From positions 1-23,327 of the forward strand of contig CAJTXL010000038.1 in the NCBI GenBank assembly GCA_910583525.1: 23,327 nt of DNA, read 5' to 3'. The DNA is from an uncultured Muribaculaceae bacterium. Its GTDB lineage: Bacteria > Bacteroidota > Bacteroidia > Bacteroidales > Muribaculaceae. The notes beneath the pieces were generated by a model. The model ran no database searches, had not been told where the DNA came from, and saw only the letters and a program-made list of their open reading frames with translations. Within the stretch, counting starts at the first letter, position 1. Each line of letters opens with the position of its first letter. Position numbers and translations under genes: made by a program. Shown here piece after piece: positions 15,621 through 23,327 of this stretch.

Positions 15621-15628
15621 CAAAGGTA
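15621..15628 (-). promoter_or_regulatory. probable -7 box of the defence operon promoter
   Basis: TACCTTTG on the minus strand fits TAnnTTTG exactly and lies 40 bases upstream of the helicase ATG. No TTTG is found 19-20 bases further upstream, so the -33 element is weak or absent. Confidence 0.5.
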
Positions 15629-15704
15629 ATCAATTTTTATGAGACTATCGTTATGTAAACGTCTAATTCAGGAAAGTCAACAAAACATATTGTAAAACAG
15701 CGGT

Positions 15705-16889
15705 TCAGTCCCAGGTGTATTTTTTCTGGCGTCCAAGGCGCGAGCGGAAACGGCGGCTGAATTTACGCAAAGGATATGTCAGCGACAGCCATGGCAGGGT
15801 CAGCATCATGGTGCGCGATTTCAGTGCCTTCATAGCCGACCGCCACATGTATATGTCGAGGACGAACATAACTACCAATATTACAGCGGCAACAAGCGCC
15901 GGCTGGAGATTGGGGTAGGAGATAACGCCGGCACCGACACCGGCTGCGATGGCTCCGAACTGAAGCCAGCCCATCAACGGCGGCAGAAAACGCGGACGGC
16001 GTCGGATAAAGCTCTCGGTGAAGAAGCGACGCAGCACCCGTTCGTTGAATATACGGGGATGGTTGCCGTGGCGCAGGCGCACCAATGAATTTTCTGACAG
16101 CTCGACCGCGGTATTGGCTCCGTTGGCTATCTCGCTGACAAAGATGTCGTCGTCGCCATAATGGAGATTGAGCGTACGCGCAAAGCCTTTGTTGCGCATA
16201 AACGTATCCTTTCGATAGGCGATATTGTACTCCGTGCCTCTGAACGGCTTTCCGGCAATGGCTACCGACAGCCACCGCACACTGTCGACAACGTGGTCGA
16301 AGGCACGGCGTCGGCGTCCGAAAGCGGTGTCTTCGTCAGGGTCTATGTAGGCAAAGCCGAGCACGACTTCAACGTTGCCGTCGACCTCGAAAGGCGACAT
16401 CATGCGGCGCAGCCAAAGCGGTGAGCAGATTTCGACGGCAGTGGTCGTGAGCACAACGGTGTCGTAGCGCGCGGCTTTCACGCCAAGCGTAACCCCGAGC
16501 TTCTTGCGGCTGAGATTGACAACCCCTTCGGGTGTGAATGTAAGATACAGATTGGGGTGCGACGCCCGGAGCATCGACACGGCATCGCGCACGTCGGCCG
16601 ACTCACCGTCGTTCACGACTATCACTTCGAATGCAGCCGGATAGTCCTGGTTGAGCAAGCTGCCGAGCAATGCGGTAAGAGCATCGGCATCGCCCTGCGA
16701 GTATACTATAACCGAAGCCGGAAGGTAGGCGGCATCGGGTTTGTCGGGACGTTCACGGTCGGCTCGACGGCGGTATGCCACGACATTGCGCACTCTGAAG
16801 AAATAGAGCGACGCAAGCAGCAGCACACAAACAAAACATGCAAAAAGCAGCCACAAGGCTGCCGGGGTCATTATCGGTGAAAAATACAT
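15705..16889 (-). CDS. membrane-anchored family 2-like glycosyltransferase with altered DxD site
   Basis: This 394-residue protein has an N-terminal TM helix (about 9-31), a GT2-like catalytic domain (about 55-290), and one or two C-terminal TM helices (about 305-355). The donor-site strand VIVVNDGESAD (89-99) and the late GDDDIF (245-250) are present. At the place where relatives carry an acidic metal-binding triad such as DAD, this protein has VVLTTTAVEIC (145-155), so the classical DxD is missing. It could be a metal-independent or inactive relative. It stands alone on the minus strand with its own promoter, just downstream of a terminator. Acceptor and product are unknown; a cell-envelope polysaccharide is the likely setting. 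Confidence 0.8.
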   Translation of the reverse strand: MYFSPIMTPAALWLLFACFVCVLLLASLYFFRVRNVVAYRRRADRERPDKPDAAYLPASVIVYSQGDADALTALLGSLLNQDYPAAFEVIVVNDGESADVRDAVSMLRASHPNLYLTFTPEGVVNLSRKKLGVTLGVKAARYDTVVLTTTAVEICSPLWLRRMMSPFEVDGNVEVVLGFAYIDPDEDTAFGRRRRAFDHVVDSVRWLSVAIAGKPFRGTEYNIAYRKDTFMRNKGFARTLNLHYGDDDIFVSEIANGANTAVELSENSLVRLRHGNHPRIFNERVLRRFFTESFIRRRPRFLPPLMGWLQFGAIAAGVGAGVISYPNLQPALVAAVILVVMFVLDIYMWRSAMKALKSRTMMLTLPWLSLTYPLRKFSRRFRSRLGRQKKYTWD

Positions 16890-16911
16890 CTTCTATTGTT
16901 GTTTTGAGGTG

Positions 16912-16943
16912 CAAACTTACGCAAAAAAAAGCAAAGCGCCAAC
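16912..16943 (-). promoter_or_regulatory. promoter of the membrane glycosyltransferase gene
   Basis: TAAGTTTG (16919-16912, minus) matches the -7 consensus. GTTG (16943-16940) lies 20 bases upstream and matches three of four -33 bases. The -33 box lies inside the preceding gene's terminator stem. The gene starts 23 bases downstream of the -7 box. Confidence 0.55.
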
Positions 16944-16960
16944 CCTTGGGCCGACGCTTT
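16923..16960 (-). terminator. Rho-independent terminator after the DUF2807 gene
   Basis: On the minus strand, AAAGCG (16960-16955) pairs with CGCTTT (16938-16933). Further GC and G-U pairs extend the stem to about 12 bp around a CAAG loop, and an eight-T run follows (16930-16923). Confidence 0.8.
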
Positions 16961-16989
16961 TATGGAAAGCTCAAAAATAGTTTTTACAT

Positions 16990-17790
16990 TCAGTTGTTTT
17001 TCACACTTCCGCCCAAAGTGCCGGCAACAGTAGCCGTAGCTATCTTGCAGCGGATGTCGCCGCCGGTGGTCGCCTCGGCTTTGCCAGTGTCGGCCCTGAC
17101 GCCAGAGGCATTGATAGTTCCGGCTGTCTCTGCCTCGAACTCGGCTTTGACGGCACGTCCGCTGTCAAGCGTCATAGATCCGCCGGTTTCTGCCGTGCAT
17201 TCGAGTTTGCTTACATCGACAGCGCCTACCCGAAGGGATGCTCCGGTGGTCGTCTCGCAATCAAGTTCTGACGCTTTTATTGATTTGGCAGTCAATTCGG
17301 CGCCGGTGTTCGACTCCAAGTCGCATTTGCCCGGTGTGCTTATCCCTTGTAGAGTCAATGACGCGCCTGTCGACACTTCATACGAACACTTACCACTGAC
17401 AGCCATAGGAGCGTTCACCTTCACTTCCGACCCTACGGACGCCTCTATTTCTTTAAGGTATGGCACGGTAACGGCAACTTTCACCTTGCCGTCGAGACCG
17501 CGGTTGCTACGGGTGTCTTTGATTTCTACTTCCAATTTGCCGCCACGGGTTCGCACAAGCACATCCTGCATTATGTATTCGGGAGCAGTAACGAGTACAC
17601 GCCCCGTCGACGGGCCTATTGTGACATCGACATCGGCAATTGATGCCGAAAGCTCGTCGAAATTACCGACAGAGACCGCACGCGTTACCGTTTTGCCCAT
17701 TGATTTGGCGCCGGGCCACGCCATGACGCTCACAGCCGATACCGCCACACAGACGGCGAGCAGCATAAAGGGAATGATAGTTTTATTCAT
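16990..17790 (-). CDS. exported DUF2807 (head GIN domain) protein
   Basis: This 266-residue protein has an N-terminal signal peptide (about 1-24, ending at VSVMAW) and no lipobox. The rest is made of short beta-strand repeats rich in Ser, Thr and Gly, with recurring (S/T)TGA(S/E)-like turns near residues 135, 155, 180, 200 and 225. This is the pattern of the DUF2807 family, whose members are annotated as putative autotransporter adhesin head GIN domains. It should sit in the periplasm or at the outer membrane as a beta-helix; the function is not known. No barrel or anchor is present, so it is not an autotransporter by itself. A terminator lies 29 bases downstream. It faces away from the TonB receptor. 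Confidence 0.88.
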   Translation of the reverse strand: MNKTIIPFMLLAVCVAVSAVSVMAWPGAKSMGKTVTRAVSVGNFDELSASIADVDVTIGPSTGRVLVTAPEYIMQDVLVRTRGGKLEVEIKDTRSNRGLDGKVKVAVTVPYLKEIEASVGSEVKVNAPMAVSGKCSYEVSTGASLTLQGISTPGKCDLESNTGAELTAKSIKASELDCETTTGASLRVGAVDVSKLECTAETGGSMTLDSGRAVKAEFEAETAGTINASGVRADTGKAEATTGGDIRCKIATATVAGTLGGSVKNN

Positions 17791-17896
17791 AACAATTGTA
17801 GATTATCTTTTATTTATAGACGCAACAATGGTCTGCATTATTACATCCAAAGACAAAAAAATAAGTAAAATTGGTATCAATACACGTAAAATGGTC

Positions 17897-17928
17897 TTTT
17901 TACATTTCATTGACATTTTGTAATTTTG
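17897..17928 (+). promoter_or_regulatory. promoter of the TonB receptor-DUF362 operon
   Basis: TAATTTTG (17921-17928) matches TAnnTTTG. TTTT (17897-17900) lies 20 bases upstream and fits three of four -33 bases. The receptor ATG is 23 bases downstream of the -7 box. Confidence 0.6.
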
Positions 17929-17951
17929 CATATTCCAAGAAAATAGCACTC

Positions 17952-19808
17952 ATGAACATAAGACCGCTAATCATTCTTTTTGCAGCACTCCCTTTATATG
18001 CCAACGCACAGGCCGATGCCGACTCCACCGCAAGGATGCTCGAGGAAGTCGTCGTGACAGGCTCAAACGCGGCCGTCCCGGCCAGGCTGATGCCATATAC
18101 CGTATCTGTAATCACCAATGCCGACCTTGAGGCGACAGGACAGACACAGCTGTTGTCGGCCATTTCGGGTCAGGTGCCGAGTCTTTTCGTTACCCAAAGG
18201 GGCATCTACGGCTTCGGGGTGACAAACAACGGCGGCTCGGGACACATAAAGATGCGCGGCGTAGGGGGCGACCGCGCAAGCGCCGTGCTTATGATGCTCG
18301 ACGGCCAGCCCCAGTTCGCAGGCATCTACTCGCACCATGTCGCCGACATGTACGACAAAGAATATGTCGAACGCGTCGAAGTTCTGCGCGGTCCGGCTTC
18401 GGTGCTCTACGGCTCAAACGCCATGGCCGGCACTATCAACGTAATCACACGCAAAGCAGCAAACGACGGCATACACGGCACACTGACATCGCAATACGGC
18501 TCTTACCGTACTTGGCTGACATCGCTTACGGGTACGGCTCGCTACGGACGTTTCAACGCCATTGCATCCATATCTTATGACCGTACAGACGGAAACATCG
18601 ACAACTTCGACTTCAAACAGTGGAGCGGATACGGCAAAGCAGGATACGATTTCAGTGAGCATTGGAAAGGGTATGTCGACTTCTCCCTTATGAACTTCAA
18701 GGCACACGACCCCATATATCCGAAACTCGACAAGCCCGAATCGACCGATATATATTACCAAAGCATCACCCGTGGCGAAGCATCGGCGGTGGTGAGCAAC
18801 AGCTACGGAATCACCGACGGCTCGGCACGCGTGTACTACAGCTACGGCAACCATTTCGTCGACGACCCACGGCATTTCCACAGCACCGACGACCGCCTCG
18901 GCGTACTGCTCTACCAAAACCTGCGTCCGTGGAAAGGAGCCGCCGCGACCGTAGGCTTCGACTTCGCCAGATATACGGGCGAAATACCGATGTCGGGCGG
19001 ACGCCCCATAGGACCCGACAACCTCGGCACCATCAGCCGCAAAACCATAACCGAATACTCGCCCTACCTCACATATTCGCAGCAGCTTTTCGGAGAGGTG
19101 CTGGTGTTGAACGGAGGGGTAAGAATGGCAAACTCCGACAAATTCGCCACACGGTGGGTGCCGCAGGGAGGCTTTGCCGTTAACCTGCCGGAGAACATCA
19201 CCGTCAAGGCATCGGCTGCAATGGGATACCGCAACCCGTCGTTCCGCGAAATGTATCTTTACAAAATGGCGAACCCCGACCTTGAGCCGGAACGGATGTG
19301 GAACTATGAGGTCTCGGTAGGCAAACAATTCGGTTTCGGGCTTGCCTTCGATGTAACAGCCTACTACAGCAAAGGCAACAACATGATACAAACGCTCGAC
19401 ATGAAGAACGTAAACACAGGGCGCTTCATAAACAAAGGCATTGAAGTAGCGGCACGCTACCGCATACTTCTGTCATTGCGTCTGAATGCCTCGTACAGCT
19501 ATCTCCACACCACCTTGCGCAATCTTACGGGCGCACCGAAGAACCAATACTATCTCGGTGTCGACTGGCAGGCACTCCGCTGGTTCAATCTGTGCGCCGA
19601 CCTCAAAGGCGTTGGCGGCCTCTTCGTGCACGACACCGTCGAACACCAAAGCTACGCCCTGCTAAACATGAAACTTACATTCGACGTTTGGACGCACCTG
19701 CAGCTGTTCACTCGCTTCGAGAACATCACCGATGCCCGATACGAAATCAACCGCGGATATACAATGCCCGGCTTCACATCGATGTTCGGCTTTAAATTAC
19801 ACATTTAA
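17952..19808 (+). CDS. TonB-dependent outer-membrane receptor (BtuB/FecA-sized)
   Basis: This 618-residue receptor imports a small ligand across the outer membrane using TonB energy. Residues 1-20 are a signal peptide (cut after YANA or nearby). A TonB-box-like EEVVVTG (31-37) follows, then a plug domain ending with RGPASVLYGSNAMAG (146-160) and a beta barrel to the end. At 618 residues it is the short metallophore/cobalamin/heme type, not the 1000-residue SusC type. It lacks the N-terminal carboxypeptidase-like domain usual in SusC proteins. I choose ATG 17952 over the open frame from 17871 because it gives a clean signal peptide and fits the promoter. The DUF362 lipoprotein gene starts 27 bases after it, so the two are likely cotranscribed. 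The ligand is unknown. Confidence 0.93.
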   Translation: MNIRPLIILFAALPLYANAQADADSTARMLEEVVVTGSNAAVPARLMPYTVSVITNADLEATGQTQLLSAISGQVPSLFVTQRGIYGFGVTNNGGSGHIKMRGVGGDRASAVLMMLDGQPQFAGIYSHHVADMYDKEYVERVEVLRGPASVLYGSNAMAGTINVITRKAANDGIHGTLTSQYGSYRTWLTSLTGTARYGRFNAIASISYDRTDGNIDNFDFKQWSGYGKAGYDFSEHWKGYVDFSLMNFKAHDPIYPKLDKPESTDIYYQSITRGEASAVVSNSYGITDGSARVYYSYGNHFVDDPRHFHSTDDRLGVLLYQNLRPWKGAAATVGFDFARYTGEIPMSGGRPIGPDNLGTISRKTITEYSPYLTYSQQLFGEVLVLNGGVRMANSDKFATRWVPQGGFAVNLPENITVKASAAMGYRNPSFREMYLYKMANPDLEPERMWNYEVSVGKQFGFGLAFDVTAYYSKGNNMIQTLDMKNVNTGRFINKGIEVAARYRILLSLRLNASYSYLHTTLRNLTGAPKNQYYLGVDWQALRWFNLCADLKGVGGLFVHDTVEHQSYALLNMKLTFDVWTHLQLFTRFENITDARYEINRGYTMPGFTSMFGFKLHI

Positions 19809-19835
19809 ACTACATATCTAAAACCAATATTTCAC

Positions 19836-20831
19836 ATGAAAAAAGCAATCTTTTTCGCACTCGCCGCAGCTGTACTAAGTTCATGCGGCACCAAGAGCGG
19901 AGCAGGAAACGCCGACGCCGCACCCTGCGACTCGGCATGTGCCGACACCGCCGAAATAGCCACTGTCTACTTTATCCGTGACATCACACCCGAAAATATC
20001 GTAAAAATCTACGAGGCGCTCGGGCGCAAAGCCGAAGGCAAAGTGGCGGTAAAGGTCTCAACGGGCGAATCGAAGAAATCGAACTTCCTCGACCCGGAAC
20101 TCATCAAACCGCTCGTGCAGGGCATAAACGGCACCATAGTCGAGTGCAACACGGCATATGCAGGCAACCGCAACACCACCGAAGCACACCGCAAAGCTGC
20201 CGAGGAGCACGGCTTCACCGCAATAGCACCCGTCGACATAATGGATGCCGAAGGTGACACCATACTACCTCTTGAAGGCGGCAAACACCTCAAATACGAC
20301 ATCGTGGGCAAATCGTACCCCGACTACGACTTTACCGTCGTGCTCTCGCACTTCAAAGGCCACGCCATGGGCGGTTTCGGCGGCGCGCTCAAAAACATAT
20401 CAATCGGCATAGGCTCGTCGGCCGGCAAGACATACATCCACAGCGCAGGCAAAACAGCCAATGTCGATTCCATTTGGCAGAACACAGCAGAGCAAAAAGA
20501 CTTCATAGAAGCGATGGCCGAAGCCGCCAAAGCAGTCATCGACCACGCCGGCGACAACATCCTCTACATCAATGTGGCCAACAAGCTGTCGGTCGACTGT
20601 GACTGCGACGGCGACCCCGAAGCCCCGAAAATGGGCGACATAGGCATACTCGCATCGCTCGACCCTGTAGCCCTCGACCAAGCCTGTGTAGATATGGTGT
20701 TTAACTCCGAAGACCCAGGCAAAGCCGACCTTATCGAACGCATCAACTCGCGCATGGGCACCCACATCCTCGACTACGGTGCTCAGCTCGGTATAGGCTC
20801 GCAGAAATACAAACTCGTAGAACTTAAATAA
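19836..20831 (+). CDS. DUF362-domain lipoprotein
   Basis: This 331-residue lipoprotein has signal peptide 1-16 and lipobox LSSC with the modified Cys at 17. The tail after it (GTKSGAGNA) lacks the acidic surface-export signal of Bacteroidetes, so it probably faces the periplasm. The DUF362 domain (about 42-325) has SHFKGHAMGGFGGALKN (171-187), CDCDGD (255-260) and LDPVALDQAC (275-284). Many DUF362 proteins carry ferredoxin-type 4Fe-4S clusters; no such CxxCxxC set is seen here, though CDSAC (31-35) and the CxC at 255-257 could bind a metal. It is the second gene of the operon with the TonB receptor and ends at a terminator. Its function is unknown; a role with the receptor's ligand is inferred. 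Confidence 0.88.
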   Translation: MKKAIFFALAAAVLSSCGTKSGAGNADAAPCDSACADTAEIATVYFIRDITPENIVKIYEALGRKAEGKVAVKVSTGESKKSNFLDPELIKPLVQGINGTIVECNTAYAGNRNTTEAHRKAAEEHGFTAIAPVDIMDAEGDTILPLEGGKHLKYDIVGKSYPDYDFTVVLSHFKGHAMGGFGGALKNISIGIGSSAGKTYIHSAGKTANVDSIWQNTAEQKDFIEAMAEAAKAVIDHAGDNILYINVANKLSVDCDCDGDPEAPKMGDIGILASLDPVALDQACVDMVFNSEDPGKADLIERINSRMGTHILDYGAQLGIGSQKYKLVELK

Positions 20832-20855
20832 GCATCCATATCATAGATACATTGG

Positions 20856-20893
20856 TGCGGAGTGCGATGCCGAATCGCACTCCGCATTGTTTT
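20856..20893 (+). terminator. Rho-independent terminator after the DUF362 gene
   Basis: A perfect 13-bp stem (20856-20868 with 20874-20886), loop gccga, is followed by TTGTTTT. No T run follows it on the minus strand, so the converging broken nuclease gene gains less from it. Confidence 0.88.
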
Positions 20894-20909
20894 ATGTCAA
20901 CGCACCGGG

Positions 20910-21818
20910 CTATAAGTCGGCGATAAGGCGGTTGAGGCTTTCAAAGAATTTGGTCTCGTCGAGCTTGCCAGCCTTTATATCACTGCAAGCCTCAGTGAAT
21001 ATGCCGGTGAGCACATCGCAATAGTCGTCTTTCTGCATCAAGGCCCTTACGTCGTCGATTGAATACTTCTCGTCTTTGCTCGAATAATGCGCGTTGATGT
21101 GCGACAAAATGTCATCTATCGGCTGCGGAGCCACCACATCGGCATCGTCTACCGTATATCTGTTTCCGGCAGCCTGTTCTTCTTTCAACTTGCGTAGATT
21201 ATGGAGCAAGGGCCAATCGCCCTTGACTTTATTGCCGACAAACATCGACATGAGGTCGATGAACGTGCGGCGTTCCATGACGTCGCGGTACAAATTTTCC
21301 GTTATGCAGATAATGTCGAACGAGAGCGCTTTGGCATCGACCCTGAAATTCTGCAGGCTGAGCCGGTTGACAAACTTTAGCGGCGTATATACCGTCCACG
21401 TCTCCTTCGGCTTGAAATCGGCAATGAATTGCGCACTGTAGCGATGCAGTGAGGAGTCCCAGGAGAGGACATCCTGTTCATTGCCGCTTTTGCCGTCTTT
21501 CTTCGACAGATATGCCAGGGTTTTAATGTCGGACAATGCCGCACGATAGGTTTTTATATAGCTATTGGCATAAAGCCAACTGCTCATATGCGTATAATAC
21601 CTGTTTACATCGACCTCTGACACATAGTCCACCTCGAACGATTTCACATCATAATAGCTCAACATGGAGCCAAACACTACGACCATACGGTCAGTGAAAT
21701 CTTTTCGGGTCTTATATATAGAACAATCTTCGTTGGTAAGTCCATACAGGAATTCCTCAAAAGTGCCGTCGTGTATCTGCCCTGTCTCAAAAAGGCTTTT
21801 GTAGAAACGGTAAAACAC
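20910..21818 (-). pseudogene. C-terminal fragment of the broken nuclease-PIN gene
   Basis: This 302-residue open stretch is in the same frame as the fragment upstream of it, separated only by a TAG and two codons. It begins at a GTG with no ribosome site. The early part (VFYRFYKSL, FEEFLYGL) reads as the continuation of the PIN-like domain, and DVLSWDSSLHRY near residue 120 looks like the late PIN motif with an acidic residue. The C-terminal half is helical with no motif I recognise. It ends with TAG, the same codon that interrupts the gene. It is unlikely to be made as a useful protein on its own unless ribosomes restart at the GTG or read through the stop. Confidence 0.7.
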
Positions 21819-21824
21819 ATTGCG

Positions 21825-23219
21825 CTAAGAACCTACGCTGTCGAAATCGATAAGCCGTTCGAGTCGGCACACATTGACCGCATCCCAAAGGTGTGCGCCC
21901 ATCTCTTCGAGATACTCTGTCGTAGTGCATATTTTCACCGACTTACTGAATTGCCTGAGAGTTTCCCACAATATTTTGACAGCCTCATATTGCACATCAT
22001 GGTATTCGGCTTCGGGCTTACTGAGATGGCACACGAGCGGAAGAAGTACCTGGGTGTCAAGGTAGACGTCCATCACCGAATTGGTGACGTATTCTTCGAG
22101 CGTGTTCGCCTTGAACATTTGAGTGAACATCTGCGTCGTCGACCATTTTGCCAAGTACTCGCTTTCGGCAGAAATTTCGAGGATGTCTTTTGTGGCCTTC
22201 GACAATGCGGCCTCTACCATGTCGGGATATTTCGACCTGATTTTATCCTTAAGGATACCGACAGCAGCCTTCTCCCGGTTGTCGCTCCGCACATCGGCGG
22301 CATTGGCGAGGCTTCTGTCGAAATATTCGGTATACAGACCGACAAGAGCCTCAATGATATCGTCAGGTTCAAGTTCGCCAAGGCCGTTGTTTTCGAGATA
22401 GTCCTTCACATTCTCGTGCAGATGTATAATCTGTTCGTCGGCATCGCTCTTGATTGCATCGATACGTTCACGGGTGCCGGCTGTCAGATAATATTGTCCC
22501 GAACGGCACTCGAAAGCATCGGATTTCTGCATATAATCTTTTATGATGCGCGAGCCGAGGTCTGTCGAGAGTTTATTGTTTACATATTCACTTATCTCCG
22601 GCGTTCCGGCATGCTCTTTTTCATGCAGAAAATAGCATATGAATGCCAAGATGAAATGCACCTTGACGTCGGTGACAACGCCGCCACCCGTAAGGATTTC
22701 GTACAAGGCCTTGTTTCTGCTGTCGAGCGGCACCCTGACATCCAAATCGGCTTCACGCATGCCTGTAGTCCTCAAAGTCCAGTCGCGCAATGCCGGCATG
22801 TGCTCAATGTCGCTCGCAAGATGTTTACGGTCGTATATGTCGAGATTTATACGATATTGCACCTGAGCTTCTCTCCTATATTCTTTCTGCTTGCTTTCAG
22901 AAACGGTACCTGAGTAAAAGAACATCAGAGTCGGCTGGAAGCCATATCTGTCTACATTTTCTTTGGCCTTTGCTACATCTTCGAATATCTTGGTCTTTAA
23001 ATCTTTTTCCTGGACGGTGAACTGTATATTGACTTTTTCATCCACACCCCTGACAATTACCTTGGCATCATTTCCGCCATCGCCCGTACCGTCGGTCACG
23101 ATGACCTCTTCTGTGCCGTAATATTCCTGCAGGTAATGTTTGGCGAAGTTACGGAATGTGACAAAATCGAGCGACTTGATAAGGCGCTCCCATCTTTCCT
23201 GGTTAAATATCATTGCCAT
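21825..23219 (-). pseudogene. N-terminal fragment: restriction-endonuclease-like domain plus start of PIN-like domain
   Basis: These 464 codons run from the ATG to an internal TAG. The N-terminal domain (about 1-150) looks like a divergent PD-(D/E)XK nuclease: GDGGND (46-51), then IQFTVQEK (65-72) in a Mrr-like layout with Gln in place of the usual acidic residue. A helical middle follows. From about 380 a PIN-like fold starts, with YLDT (D388) and TTEYLEE (E435). The gene then stops after DSVGS, inside that domain, and the same frame continues for 304 more codons. The whole would be about 769 residues. A good promoter sits just upstream. The nuclease domain alone could still be made and fold, so this piece may keep some activity. 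Confidence 0.75.
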
Positions 23220-23243
23220 GGTGCCATGTAATAGTTTGTTTCA

Positions 23244-23274
23244 CAAAAGTAGTGTATTTTTGACAATATACAAA
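23244..23274 (-). promoter_or_regulatory. promoter of the broken nuclease-PIN gene
   Basis: TTTG (23274-23271, minus), 19 bases, TACTTTTG (23251-23244) match the Bacteroidetes consensus exactly. The ATG is 24 bases downstream of the -7 box. Confidence 0.75.
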
Positions 23275-23309
23275 AAAGGAAGCCCCGGAGGCGTTGCCTT
23301 CGGGGCTTC
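23272..23309 (-). terminator. Rho-independent terminator of an off-window minus-strand gene
   Basis: On the minus strand GAAGCCCCG pairs with CGGGGCTTC, one mismatch follows, then AGGC/GCCT around a three-base loop (23309-23279). A C and six T follow (23278-23272). It ends a transcript entering from the right and abuts the nuclease gene's promoter. Confidence 0.85.
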
Positions 23310-23327
23310 AGAGGGGGCGGTTACCTA

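Noticed and set aside
16923..16930. Run of eight A as a phase-variation tract
   Set aside because: It lies outside any coding region and is the T run of a minus-strand terminator.
16838..17923. Long plus-strand open frame of 361 codons
   Set aside because: It lies opposite the DUF2807 gene, which has a signal peptide, repeats and a terminator. The plus-strand reading has no domain.
18414..19391. Minus-strand open frame of 325 codons
   Set aside because: It is the antisense of the TonB receptor barrel; Val, Cys and His-rich composition is typical of a shadow frame.
21771..22913. Long plus-strand open frame of 380 codons
   Set aside because: It is antisense to the nuclease-PIN gene, whose promoter and motifs are clear. 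The plus-strand reading has no recognisable motif and no promoter.
20910..23219. Recoded amber codon (TAG read as an amino acid)
   Set aside because: TAG ends the intact Nif3-like gene (2190-2192) and the broken gene itself (20910-20912), so it functions as a stop here.

Overview
The window looks like a chromosomal segment from a Bacteroidales bacterium, possibly Muribaculaceae-like. Several genes have a Bacteroidetes-type promoter (TTTG, 19-20 bases, TAnnTTTG), Shine-Dalgarno sites are weak, and lipopolysaccharide, TonB-receptor and lipoprotein genes are present. The family placement is inference; no marker gene fixes it. I saw no rRNA, tRNA, CRISPR array, transposase or integrase.

Left, plus strand (1-3263): the 3' part of aspS overlaps a Nif3/YbgI-family gene. 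A structured intergenic element bounded by an inverted repeat follows, then a coiled-coil C4 zinc-ribbon protein and a strong terminator. Next, minus strand (3273-6305), is a three-gene lipopolysaccharide core operon: Kdo/WaaP-type kinase, galactofuranosyltransferase-like protein and family 2 glycosyltransferase. It is driven by a good promoter about 380 bases upstream of the kinase start.

Centre, minus strand (6312-15628): a five-gene defence operon, read in the order SNF2-type helicase, DUF1016/YhcG-type PD-(D/E)XK nuclease, two-TM membrane protein resembling putative abortive-infection proteins, type III Mod methyltransferase, type III Res. The genes are tightly packed, apart from a 75-base gap that holds a decayed second copy of the helicase gene's 3' end. 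That scar implies the DUF1016 gene, or the helicase-DUF1016 block, was exchanged into the operon as a module. This operon is the most interesting part of the window.

Right (15705-20893): a membrane glycosyltransferase and a DUF2807 head-GIN exported protein on the minus strand, then a divergent TonB-dependent receptor with a DUF362 lipoprotein on the plus strand, closed by a perfect-stem terminator. The last gene (20910-23219, minus) joins an N-terminal restriction-endonuclease-like domain to a PIN-like domain. One in-frame TAG breaks it inside the PIN domain. Its own promoter and the terminator of an off-window gene lie at the right edge.
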